Shown here: in pieces, positions 1 through 5,356 of the stretch
Numbering within the stretch: the first letter of the stretch is position 1
How the letters are laid out: every line of letters starts with the position of its first letter
NCBI GenBank assembly: GCA_030615475.1
Contig: JAUWZF010000090.1
Span: forward strand, 1 to 5,454
DNA: 5,454 bases
Source: Dehalococcoidales bacterium
Lineage (GTDB): Bacteria > Chloroflexota > Dehalococcoidia > Dehalococcoidales > RBG-16-60-22
Direction of reading: 5' to 3'
Made by a program: the position numbers and the translations under genes
The notes under the pieces: generated by a model
Database searches by the model: none
Told to the model about the DNA's origin: nothing
What the model saw: only the letters and a program-made list of their open reading frames with translations

Positions 1-1118
1 CCAGGATTGTCATGGTGCCCGACCACTTCGTGCCGAATAAGGATATCGCCTCTGCCGAGCAGGCCAGGCTGATGCGGGACTTCTGCTATGAGCAGGGGAT
101 CCAGTACTTTGAAGTCGGGCAGATGGGTATCGAGCATGTCCTCCTGCCGGAGCAGGGCCTGGTGCTGCCCGGGGACGTGGTCATCGGGGCTGATTCTCAT
201 ACCTGTACCTACGGCGCTATCGGGGCTTTCGCTACCGGCATGGGGTCGACCGATATCGCGGCCGCCATGGCCACCGGGGATATCTGGATGAAGGTGCCGC
301 TGACCATCAAGCTTATCTATAATGGCGTTCCGGGCAAGTGGGTGGGGGGCAAGGACCTGATTCTTTATACCATCGGCGAAATTGGCGTCGACGGCGCCCT
401 GTACGCGGCCATGGAATTCACCGGGGAGGCCATCGAAGCTCTGTCCATGGACGGGCGCTTCACCATGGCCAATATGGCCGTCGAGGCGGGCGGCAAGGCC
501 GGGCTCTTTCACGTGGACAACAAGACACAGCTTTACATAAAGTCGAGAGCCCCGCGTTCTTACCTGGTCTACGAGCCGGATAACGATGCCGAATATGCCC
601 GGGTAATCGAGTACGATATCTCCAGTATCGAACCTCAGGTCTCGTTACCGTATTCGCCGGCCAACACAAGAAACGTTAGCGAGGTAGGGGATATAGAAAT
701 CGACCAGGCGGTCATCGGGGGCTGTACCAATGGACGCATCGAGGACTTGCGGCTGGCCGCCCAGATACTGAAAAGGCATAAGGTGAATCAGAGAGTACGC
801 TGTATCATCATACCCGGCACGCAGCAGGTATACCTCGACGCTATAATGGAAGGTTTGATAGAGACGTTTATCAAGGCGGGGGCGGTGGTCAGCACGCCGA
901 CCTGCGGGCCGTGTCTCGGCGGGCACATGGGCGTCCTGGCCGACGGTGAGCGCTGTGTTTCCACCACCAACCGCAATTTCGTCGGCAGGATGGGCAGTCC
1001 GAAGTCAGAGGTCTACCTGGCCAATCCGGCGGTGGCCGCCGCCAGCGCGGTAGCCGGCAGGATTGTCAGTCCTGACGAGGTCATGGGAAGAGCGAAAGAT
1101 GAAAATACCGTCGTGTGA
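1..1118 (+). CDS. leuC: 3-isopropylmalate dehydratase large subunit, 5' end cut by the window edge
   Basis: Large, iron-sulfur subunit of isopropylmalate isomerase. It pairs with LeuD to interconvert 2- and 3-isopropylmalate and, in a citramalate pathway, (R)-citramalate and 3-methylmalate; it is cytosolic. The frame is open from the window edge (first whole codon at 3). The ATG at 12 is internal: it is preceded by Arg-Ile-Val and lies in the conserved block [14 protein letters not shown], which in the family sits some 70-80 residues from the N-terminus. About 371 residues are visible of a usual 415-420. The three cluster-ligand cysteines are present: Cys in GGCTNG (codon at 723) and both in PTCGPCLGG (codons at 903 and 912). 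[11 protein letters not shown] and the C-terminal [22 protein letters not shown] block are also intact. The stop is TGA at 1116-1118. Next in the ancestral operon would be leuD, now about 650 bases away. A homoaconitase-type relative is possible, but the cimA/leuB context favours LeuC. Confidence 0.95.
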   Translation, partial: RIVMVPDHFVPNKDIASAEQARLMRDFCYEQGIQYFEVGQMGIEHVLLPEQGLVLPGDVVIGADSHTCTYGAIGAFATGMGSTDIAAAMATGDIWMKVPLTIKLIYNGVPGKWVGGKDLILYTIGEIGVDGALYAAMEFTGEAIEALSMDGRFTMANMAVEAGGKAGLFHVDNKTQLYIKSRAPRSYLVYEPDNDAEYARVIEYDISSIEPQVSLPYSPANTRNVSEVGDIEIDQAVIGGCTNGRIEDLRLAAQILKRHKVNQRVRCIIIPGTQQVYLDAIMEGLIETFIKAGAVVSTPTCGPCLGGHMGVLADGERCVSTTNRNFVGRMGSPKSEVYLANPAVAAASAVAGRIVSPDEVMGRAKDENTVV

Positions 1119-1154
1119 AGGACCGGGAGAGCAAGCTGGCGGGGGTATAGTCTT

Positions 1155-1616
1155 ATGAAAGACAAGTTTAGTGAATACATTCAAAGAATGCCTATATTAC
1201 TAAATGAATTGAAGGGGGAACCCCTACTAAATAGAGACGAACTAAAAAATATTCCGAAATCTGGTATTTATGTATTTTATAGAGAGGGTAGGCCTTTATA
1301 TGTTGGGCGTTCTAATCGGTTAAAGGAACGTATTCAAGAACATGGAAGACCAAGCTCTGACCATTATAGCGCTACACTGGCTTTTAACATAGCTAAAGAG
1401 AAAGTGAATTACAAAAGGAACGAACATAGATTAGCTACACGGGATGATTTAGAAAAAGCACCTGGATTTGAGAAAGCGTTTTTTCTAGCTAGAAAGCAAG
1501 TTGCCGAAATGCAGGTTAAGATTATTGAAATTAAAGACCAGATTGAGCAAGCTCTGTTTGAGATTTATGCTGCCTTATCATTAAATACTAAATATAATGA
1601 TTTTGGAACGCACTAA
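1155..1616 (+). CDS. Stand-alone GIY-YIG family nuclease, probably horizontally acquired
   Basis: Protein of 153 aa that I recognise only as a GIY-YIG superfamily nuclease of unknown biological role. Visible motif residues are Gly37-Ile-Tyr39, then Tyr49-Val-Gly51, Arg59 ten residues after Tyr49, and His63. A late Glu136 with Asn148 lies in the tail EIYAALSLNTKYNDFGTH. The spacings R-x3-H and E-x11-N are, from memory, like those of GIY-YIG restriction enzymes such as Eco29kI, so the active site looks complete. Residues 1-30 and 100-132 are charged and helical-looking. There is no added DNA-binding domain, no membrane segment and no partner methyltransferase in the window. The ATG at 1155 has a GGGGGT ribosome site at 1141-1146. 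Base composition is about 35% GC (my estimate) against clearly over half in the leu genes, and codons are A/T-ending, which suggests transfer. It sits inside the leuC-leuD junction. It could be a homing-type or defence nuclease; the role is inference. Confidence 0.8.
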   Translation: MKDKFSEYIQRMPILLNELKGEPLLNRDELKNIPKSGIYVFYREGRPLYVGRSNRLKERIQEHGRPSSDHYSATLAFNIAKEKVNYKRNEHRLATRDDLEKAPGFEKAFFLARKQVAEMQVKIIEIKDQIEQALFEIYAALSLNTKYNDFGTH

Positions 1617-1619
1617 TCT

Positions 1620-1626
1620 GGGGAGG
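1620..1626 (+). promoter_or_regulatory. Strong ribosome binding site of the ancestral leuD start
   Basis: GGGGAGG ends seven bases before the TTG at 1634. This is near-ideal spacing and stronger than the site in front of the leuD copy that is now intact. It starts only three bases after the nuclease stop codon. I infer that it served leuD before the hairpin element arrived. Confidence 0.6.
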
Positions 1627-1633
1627 TTATCTC

Positions 1634-1660
1634 TTGATACTCAAAGGCAAAGTCTATAAA
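1634..1660 (+). repeat. Direct repeat, upstream copy (leuD codons 1-9)
   Basis: These 27 bases match 1765-1791 at 24 positions. The last 21 bases (1640-1660 against 1771-1791) differ at a single C/T site. The two copies are 131 bases apart, start to start, and bracket the hairpin element. The length is far beyond a typical target-site duplication of a small transposon. Confidence 0.9.
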
Positions 1661-1665
1661 GGGGG

Positions 1666-1688
1666 ATTAAAAGGGGCGAAGCCCCTTT
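1666..1688 (-). terminator. Possible rho-independent terminator on the minus strand
   Basis: Read on the minus strand, the same hairpin is GGGGC-TTC-GCCCC followed at once by TTTT and then AATCC. A strong GC stem plus a short T-run fits an intrinsic terminator. No supported minus-strand gene lies upstream of it here, so it may be a by-product of the repeat, or may block antisense transcripts. Confidence 0.35.
1670..1688 (+). repeat. Inverted repeat with a GAA loop (GCGAAGC mini-hairpin core)
   Basis: Perfect 8-bp stem AAAGGGGC / GCCCCTTT closing a three-base GAA loop. The core GCGAAGC (1676-1682) is the sequence known for forming an exceptionally stable single-stranded DNA mini-hairpin. With one bulged A the pairing can extend by two to three A-T pairs. 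On the + strand it is followed by A-rich sequence, so it is not a classical terminator in that direction. Confidence 0.85.
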
Positions 1689-1701
1689 AAAAATAAATTT
1701 C

Positions 1702-1738
1702 CCCCCTCTCCTTCACCCTGCCTCGTAAGGAGAGGGGG
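1702..1738 (+). repeat. Perfect 12-bp inverted repeat with a 13-base loop
   Basis: CCCCCTCTCCTT at 1702-1713 pairs without mismatch with AAGGAGAGGGGG at 1727-1738. Loop bases 1714-1720 (CACCCTG) are also complementary, with a two-base bulge, to CAGGGGGTG at 1742-1750, the ribosome-site region of leuD. The leader could therefore switch between structures. There is no T-run after the stem, so termination is unlikely. Confidence 0.85.
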
Positions 1739-1764
1739 ATACAGGGGGTGAGGTTCGTAATATT

Positions 1765-1791
1765 ATGAAACTCAAAGGCAAAGTTTATAAA
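1765..1791 (+). repeat. Direct repeat, downstream copy (start of intact leuD)
   Basis: Partner of 1634-1660 and the actual beginning of the intact leuD. The three differences are TTG to ATG at the start codon, ATA to AAA in codon 2 and the silent GTC to GTT in codon 7. Recombination between the two copies would remove exactly 131 bases and rejoin a single in-frame leuD to the strong ribosome site at 1620-1626. Confidence 0.9.
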
Positions 1792-2268
1792 TACGGTGCC
1801 GATGTTAACACGGACGTTATCATCCCCGCCCGTTACCTCAGCATGTCCGACCCCGATGAGCTGGCCCAGCACTGCATGGAAGACATCGATGCGGACTTTC
1901 TGAAAACGGTCAAGCCCGGCGATATCATCATGGCCACCACCAACTTCGGCTGCGGCTCGTCGCGGGAGCATGCCCCGATGGCTATCAAGGCGGCCGGCGT
2001 ATCCTGCGTCATCGCCAAGAGCTTCGCCCGCATCTTCTTCCGTAACGCTATCAACATCGGCCTGCCGCTGCTCGAGTGCGCTGAGGCTGTAGATAATACC
2101 TGGGCCGGCGACATCCTGGAAGTAGACCTTGCCCGCGGCGAGATTAAGAATATTACCAGGCGCATGGAATTTACCGCCAAACCCTATCCCGAATTCATGG
2201 CCGAGTTGATTTCAGCCGGCGGACTCATCGAATATACCAGACAGCGATTGGCTGGCAGGAGGACTTAA
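1765..2268 (+). CDS. leuD: 3-isopropylmalate dehydratase small subunit
   Basis: Small (swivel-domain) subunit of isopropylmalate isomerase; with LeuC it acts on isopropylmalate and probably on citramalate/3-methylmalate. It is 167 aa, the usual length of the short, archaeal-like LeuD class. Visible blocks: [16 protein letters not shown] (residues 10-25), whose following loop (Tyr24-Leu-Ser-Met27) is the substrate-recognition loop of the family; the signature [12 protein letters not shown] (60-71); and [21 protein letters not shown] further on. The ATG at 1765 is the start that matches family N-termini. Its ribosome site (GGGGGTGAGG, 1744-1753) lies inside the hairpin element, with an 11-base spacer after GAGG, longer than ideal. 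The stop TAA (2266-2268) directly abuts the leuB start. Its 5' end is duplicated upstream (1634-1660), so expression now depends on a leader brought or reshaped by the repeat. Confidence 0.95.
   Translation: MKLKGKVYKYGADVNTDVIIPARYLSMSDPDELAQHCMEDIDADFLKTVKPGDIIMATTNFGCGSSREHAPMAIKAAGVSCVIAKSFARIFFRNAINIGLPLLECAEAVDNTWAGDILEVDLARGEIKNITRRMEFTAKPYPEFMAELISAGGLIEYTRQRLAGRRT
2257..2263 (+). promoter_or_regulatory. Ribosome binding site that fixes the GTG start of leuB
   Basis: AGGAGGA lies inside the last codons of leuD, five bases before the GTG at 2269. It supports the GTG, which immediately follows the leuD stop, as the start and points to translational coupling. Confidence 0.8.
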
Positions 2269-3363
2269 GTGAACTTCAACCTGACAGTATTACCCGGTGA
2301 TGGCATCGGCCCCGAGGTTACCGGCGAAGCCGTAAAAGTTTTAAATGCGGTCGGTAAGAAATTCGGCCACATTTTTAACCTGAACAACCGGCTGATTGGC
2401 GGGGCGGCTATCGATGCGGAAGGCGTAGCCGTATCAAGAGATACGTTAAAGATATGCCAGAAAAGCGATGCCGTATTGCTGGGCGCCGTGGGCGGTCCCA
2501 AGTGGGACGACCCCCTGGCTAAAGTACGCCCCGAGGATGGTCTGCTGGTAATGCGTAAAGCCCTGGGGCTGTTCGCCAACCTGCGCCCGGTCAGGGTCTT
2601 TCCGGTACTGGTTGATTCTACCAACTTCAAGCCGGAGGTAATCGAGGGGGTTGAATTTATCTTCGTGCGCGAGCTTACCGGCGGACTGTATTTCGGCAAG
2701 CCCAAGCGGCGGTGGCAGACATCGCGGGGCAGGCGTGCCGTCGACTCCATGGCTTATTCGGAGCAGGAAATCGAGCGAATCGTGAGGGTCGGCTTCGAGC
2801 TGGCGCGGCGGCGGCAGAAGAAGCTCATCTCGGTAGACAAGGCCAACGTGCTGGAGTCGTCCCGACTCTGGCGGCAGGTGGCCGTGGAAGTCGCCGAAAG
2901 CTACCCTGACGTGACCCTGGAGCATATGCTCGTGGATGCCTGTTCCATGCGGATTATTCAGAACCCCAGGTACCTAGACGTGCTGGTGACGGAAAATACC
3001 TTCGGCGATATCCTGACCGATGAGGCCTCCATGCTGGCCGGCTCGATGGGGATGCTGCCCTCGGCGAGTCTGGCCGGGGTGCCTGAGACAGGCGTCAAAA
3101 TCTTCGGCCTGTACGAGCCCATTCACGGCAGCGCGCCGCGGCGCGCCGGACTCGACATGGCTAATCCCATTGCCATCATTCTGAGCGTCGCCATGATGCT
3201 GCGCTACTCCTTCGCGCTGGAGAAAGAAGCGCAGGCGGTCGAAGCGGCCGTTGAGGCTGTCCTGAATGAAGGCTATCGTACCTATGATATAATGAGTGAA
3301 GGCAAGAAGAAGGTGGGGACGAAAGAAATGGGCGACCTTATTGCCGGGAAGTCGGGAGGCTAA
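2269..3363 (+). CDS. leuB: 3-isopropylmalate dehydrogenase with an atypical cofactor motif
   Basis: Oxidatively decarboxylates 3-isopropylmalate for leucine and, with cimA present, 3-methylmalate to 2-oxobutyrate for isoleucine. It is 364 aa, the normal length. VLPGDGIGPEV lies near the N-terminus, and LGAVGGPKWDDP and the substrate-binding LGLFANLRPVR follow. Catalytic Tyr141 is in GGLYFGKP, Lys191 in DKANVLESS, and metal-binding Asp223, Asp247 and Asp251 are in VDACSM and GDILTDE. All sit four below the E. coli LeuB numbers. The odd point is the nucleotide-binding loop, HGSAPRRAGLDMANP (286-300): the family normally has HGSAPDIAG, with the Asp gripping the NAD ribose. Arg291-Arg292 there recalls the Lys-Tyr pair of NADP-dependent isocitrate dehydrogenase, so NADP use is possible (inference). 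GTG start; zero-base gap to leuD and three-base gap to cimA, all in the same frame. An isocitrate or homoisocitrate dehydrogenase is unlikely given context and length. Confidence 0.93.
   Translation: MNFNLTVLPGDGIGPEVTGEAVKVLNAVGKKFGHIFNLNNRLIGGAAIDAEGVAVSRDTLKICQKSDAVLLGAVGGPKWDDPLAKVRPEDGLLVMRKALGLFANLRPVRVFPVLVDSTNFKPEVIEGVEFIFVRELTGGLYFGKPKRRWQTSRGRRAVDSMAYSEQEIERIVRVGFELARRRQKKLISVDKANVLESSRLWRQVAVEVAESYPDVTLEHMLVDACSMRIIQNPRYLDVLVTENTFGDILTDEASMLAGSMGMLPSASLAGVPETGVKIFGLYEPIHGSAPRRAGLDMANPIAIILSVAMMLRYSFALEKEAQAVEAAVEAVLNEGYRTYDIMSEGKKKVGTKEMGDLIAGKSGG
3354..3359 (+). promoter_or_regulatory. Ribosome binding site that fixes the TTG start of cimA
   Basis: GGGAGG inside the end of leuB, seven bases before TTG at 3367. 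The leuB stop TAA (3361-3363) is in frame with cimA and only AAG lies between, so TTG is the only start that keeps the conserved LYDTTLRDG block. Confidence 0.8.
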
Positions 3364-3366
3364 AAG

Positions 3367-4956
3367 TTGGCATCGGTTGAACTCTATGATACCACGCTGC
3401 GTGACGGGGCCCAGAGCGAAGGCATATCCTTCTCCGTGGTGGACAAACTGCATATCGCCCAGAAGCTCGATGAACTGGGTATCCACTACATCGAAGGCGG
3501 CTGGCCCGGCTCCAATCCCAAGGACGCCGAGTTCTATAAAAAAGCGAAGGGCCTGTCACTGAAAAACGCGCGGATAGTTGTTTTCGGCAGCACGCGGCGA
3601 CGCGGTATCAAGGCGGAAGAAGACAACAACCTCGTCATGCTGGTCGAGGCCGGGGTAAAGGTAGCTACAATCGTCGGAAAAAGCTCGGACCTGCAGGTTA
3701 CCCGCGTCCTGAAGACCACACTGGAAGAAAACCTCAGCATGATTGCCGATTCCATACATTATCTTAAGTCGAAGGGAATCGATGTTTTCTTCGATGCCGA
3801 GCACTACTTCGACGGCTATAAGAGCAATCCGGAATACGCCCTGCAGACTTTGATAGTGGCCATCGGGGCCGGGGCTGATTGCCTGGTGCTCTGTGATACC
3901 AACGGCGGGGCCCTGCCGGATGAAGTAACAAAGGCGGTCAAGGCGGTCGCTAAGGCAACGAAGGTGCCTCTGGGGATTCATACTCATAATGATGGTGGTC
4001 TGGCGCTGGCCAACACTCTGGCGGCGGTACAGGCGGGAGCAACCCAGGTGCAGGCGACCATAAATGGCTATGGCGAGCGGTGCGGCAATGCCAACCTGTG
4101 CACCGTAATCGCCGCTTTAAAGCTGAAAATGGGCATAGACTGTATTACCGATGAGCAATTGGGCAGACTAACCGAAGTATCTCACTTCGTTAGCGAGGCA
4201 GCGAACCTTGTTCCCGACCCTTACTCGCCCTATGTGGGTACCAGTGCCTTCAGCCACAAGGCCGGTTACCACATGGACGGGATTATGAAGTGGCCGGATG
4301 CCTACCAGCATATCGACCCGACCAGAGTGGGTAACCGCCAGCGAACGGTGGTATCCGACCAGTCGGGAAAGCGTAATATCATCTATAAGGCCAGGGAAAT
4401 GGGCATAGACCTGTCGACTGATGCTAAAGAGACGCAGGGACTTTTGAAACATATCAAATTCCTGGAGAGTCGCGGCTTTCAGTACGACAATGCCGAGGCG
4501 TCCTTTGAATTACTGCTGCACCGGGCTGAGCCGGACTATAAACCGCCTTTTGAACTGGTCGACTTCATGGTGGTTGTGGAGAGCCGGCGGCGTCCCTCCA
4601 CCCGCAAAGCCGCCGAGGAGATGCTGTCCGAGGCCATCGTCAAGGTAAAGGTGGGTGAGGAAATAATACACACGGCGGCGGAAGGCGATGGCCCCGTTAA
4701 TGCTCTGGACAGGGCTTTGCGCAAGGCCCTGCTGCAGTTCTATCCCAGCCTGAAGCAGGTCAAGCTTGTCGACTACAAGGTGCGTATTCTTGAGGAAAGC
4801 GTCGGGACGGAGTCGCAGGTGCGCGTCCTCATCGAGTCCAGCGATGGCGTTGATGAGTGGCGTACCGTGGGCGGTTCTACCAATATCATCGAGGCCAGCT
4901 GGCTGGCCCTGGCCGACGGCCTGGAATACTGGCTGGTAAAGCAGAAAACAAAATAA
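3367..4956 (+). CDS. cimA: (R)-citramalate synthase
   Basis: Condenses acetyl-CoA with pyruvate to (R)-citramalate, the first step of threonine-independent isoleucine synthesis. It is 529 aa, typical of the long CimA class. Residues about 4-270 form the HMGL-like TIM barrel: LYDTTLRDGAQSEGISFS with Arg12 and metal-binding Asp13, EGGWPGSNPKD, CDTNGGALPDEV, GIHTHNDGGLALAN with metal ligands His205 and His207, and GYGERCGNANL with Asn241. The linker carries YVGTSAFSHKAGYHMDG (289-305; His297) and VSDQSGKRNI. Residues about 395-525 match the LeuA-type C-terminal regulatory domain, ending GGSTNIIEASWLALADGLEYWL; in the family this domain senses the end product, here presumably isoleucine. The WPGSNPKD and CDTNGG forms are those of CimA rather than LeuA or homocitrate synthase, and the leuCDB neighbours supply the next enzymes. 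The start is TTG, and the gene shares its frame with leuB. No hairpin terminator follows. Confidence 0.92.
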   Translation: MASVELYDTTLRDGAQSEGISFSVVDKLHIAQKLDELGIHYIEGGWPGSNPKDAEFYKKAKGLSLKNARIVVFGSTRRRGIKAEEDNNLVMLVEAGVKVATIVGKSSDLQVTRVLKTTLEENLSMIADSIHYLKSKGIDVFFDAEHYFDGYKSNPEYALQTLIVAIGAGADCLVLCDTNGGALPDEVTKAVKAVAKATKVPLGIHTHNDGGLALANTLAAVQAGATQVQATINGYGERCGNANLCTVIAALKLKMGIDCITDEQLGRLTEVSHFVSEAANLVPDPYSPYVGTSAFSHKAGYHMDGIMKWPDAYQHIDPTRVGNRQRTVVSDQSGKRNIIYKAREMGIDLSTDAKETQGLLKHIKFLESRGFQYDNAEASFELLLHRAEPDYKPPFELVDFMVVVESRRRPSTRKAAEEMLSEAIVKVKVGEEIIHTAAEGDGPVNALDRALRKALLQFYPSLKQVKLVDYKVRILEESVGTESQVRVLIESSDGVDEWRTVGGSTNIIEASWLALADGLEYWLVKQKTK

Positions 4957-4995
4957 GACGCTTTCTAAAAATTCTCTAAATAAACAGACTTTATC

Positions 4996-5024
4996 TTGAC
5001 ATTTCCATGTCCTGGAGATATAAT
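4996..5024 (+). promoter_or_regulatory. Perfect consensus sigma-70 type promoter
   Basis: TTGACA at 4996-5001 and TATAAT at 5019-5024 are separated by exactly 17 bases, so both boxes and the spacing match the consensus. The stretch before the -35 box (about 4966-4995) is A/T-rich, like an UP element. Transcription would begin near 5031, giving a leader of about 26 bases. The spacer holds a small inverted repeat, TCCA (5004-5007) / TGGA (5013-5016), too short to call an operator. This separates the downstream gene from the leu/cim operon. Confidence 0.85.
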
Positions 5025-5042
5025 CACTACACTTTCATACAT

Positions 5043-5050
5043 GGAGGTGA
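5043..5050 (+). promoter_or_regulatory. Strong ribosome binding site of the DUF4389-like gene
   Basis: GGAGGTGA is a full match to the anti-Shine-Dalgarno core and ends six bases before ATG 5057. Together with the consensus promoter it predicts high expression. Confidence 0.8.
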
Positions 5051-5056
5051 CGCAAG

Positions 5057-5356
5057 ATGAGTTATCCGGTAAATTTCCAGGTTGACTACCCGGAAAAACT
5101 GTCCCACGGAATGGTACTGGTAAAAGCACTCTTTGGGTGGCTGTACGTCGGTATTCCTCATGGAATCGCACTTTGGCTATATGGAATCGCGGTCGGCGTG
5201 GTGCTCTTCATCGCCTTCTGGGCTATCCTGTTCACCGGTAAATTCCCCAGGGGAATGTTTGATTTCGTGGTCGGGTATCAGCGTTGGACAAACAATGTGA
5301 CAGCCTACATGTGCTTCATGAGGGACGAATACCCGCCCTTCAGCGGCAGCGAATAG
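5057..5356 (+). CDS. Small membrane protein, DUF4389 family
   Basis: Protein of 99 aa whose function is unknown. Recognisable DUF4389 traits are YPVNFQVDYPEKLS at the N-terminus, a conserved IPHGIAL (33-39), the long hydrophobic stretch about 20-59 that can form two membrane spans hinged near Pro34-His35, ILFTGKFPRGMFDF (57-70), GYQRW (73-77), and the C-terminal AY...EYPPF (83-95). No signal peptide cleavage site is apparent, so both ends probably face the same side of the cytoplasmic membrane. The ATG at 5057 is fixed by the ribosome site at 5043-5050. It has its own consensus promoter, so it is not part of the leu/cim unit, although no terminator between them is visible. The gene ends with three in-frame stops in a row (TAG TAG TAA, 5354-5362). 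The family assignment rests on motif recall and is fairly secure; the role is not known. Confidence 0.8.
   Translation: MSYPVNFQVDYPEKLSHGMVLVKALFGWLYVGIPHGIALWLYGIAVGVVLFIAFWAILFTGKFPRGMFDFVVGYQRWTNNVTAYMCFMRDEYPPFSGSE

Larger units (their letters stand above)
1634..1690 (+). pseudogene. leuD: Truncated 5' copy of leuD: nine leuD codons, then a run into the repeat
   Basis: TTG at 1634 opens a frame reading MILKGKVYK, matching the first nine residues of intact LeuD (MKLKGKVYK) at eight positions. At 1661 the leuD match stops; the frame continues for nine codons in the hairpin element and ends at TAA 1688-1690. The whole frame is 18 codons. It has a strong ribosome site at 1620-1626, so it is probably still translated as a short peptide upstream of leuD. 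The most direct reading is a leuD start that was broken by insertion or duplication and replaced by the copy at 1765. It could also act as a small leader peptide, but nothing in its composition (no leucine or isoleucine run) suggests attenuation. Confidence 0.7.
1661..1764. mobile_element. Hairpin-rich repeat element, MITE- or REP-like, non-coding
   Basis: About 104 bases with two successive hairpins and runs of five to six G or C. The first is AAAGGGGC (1670-1677) with GCCCCTTT (1681-1688); flanking GGGGGA (1661-1666) can also pair with TCCCCC (1700-1705). The second is a perfect 12-bp stem, 1702-1713 with 1727-1738. The last part, 1742-1753, is the G-rich stretch that now lies before leuD. 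The style (C-rich and G-rich arms, ending in GGGGGTGAGG) resembles dispersed repeats I associate with Chloroflexota genomes, but copy number cannot be seen in one window. It encodes no transposase and has no clear terminal inverted repeats. Exact ends are uncertain; 1661 and 1764 are set by the flanking direct repeats. Confidence 0.6.

Noticed and set aside
12..14. ATG at 12 as the start of leuC
   Set aside because: The frame is open to the window edge, and conserved LeuC sequence (RIV before MVPDHF) precedes it; the real start lies outside the window.
1670..1688. Hairpin as a + strand terminator between the nuclease gene and leuD
   Set aside because: It is followed by A-rich sequence, not a T-run, in the + direction; a T-run exists only on the minus strand.
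1661..1764. CRISPR repeats or a riboswitch in the leuC-leuD gap
   Set aside because: There is no regular repeat-spacer pattern, and no known aptamer core could be recognised; the stems are explained by a dispersed hairpin repeat.
1687..1971. Minus-strand open frame overlapping the repeat and leuD
   Set aside because: It overlaps conserved leuD on the other strand, has no recognisable product and is a by-product of GC-rich coding sequence. The other long minus-strand frames under leuB and cimA were dropped for the same reason.
3136..3150. Frameshift or sequencing error in leuB to explain the Arg-Arg motif
   Set aside because: The protein matches the family on both sides in the same frame with no length change, so compensating indels would be required. 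The site is GC-rich, so a read check is still reasonable.
4957..4995. Intrinsic terminator after cimA
   Set aside because: The stretch is A/T-rich but I find no stem-loop; termination here cannot be supported.
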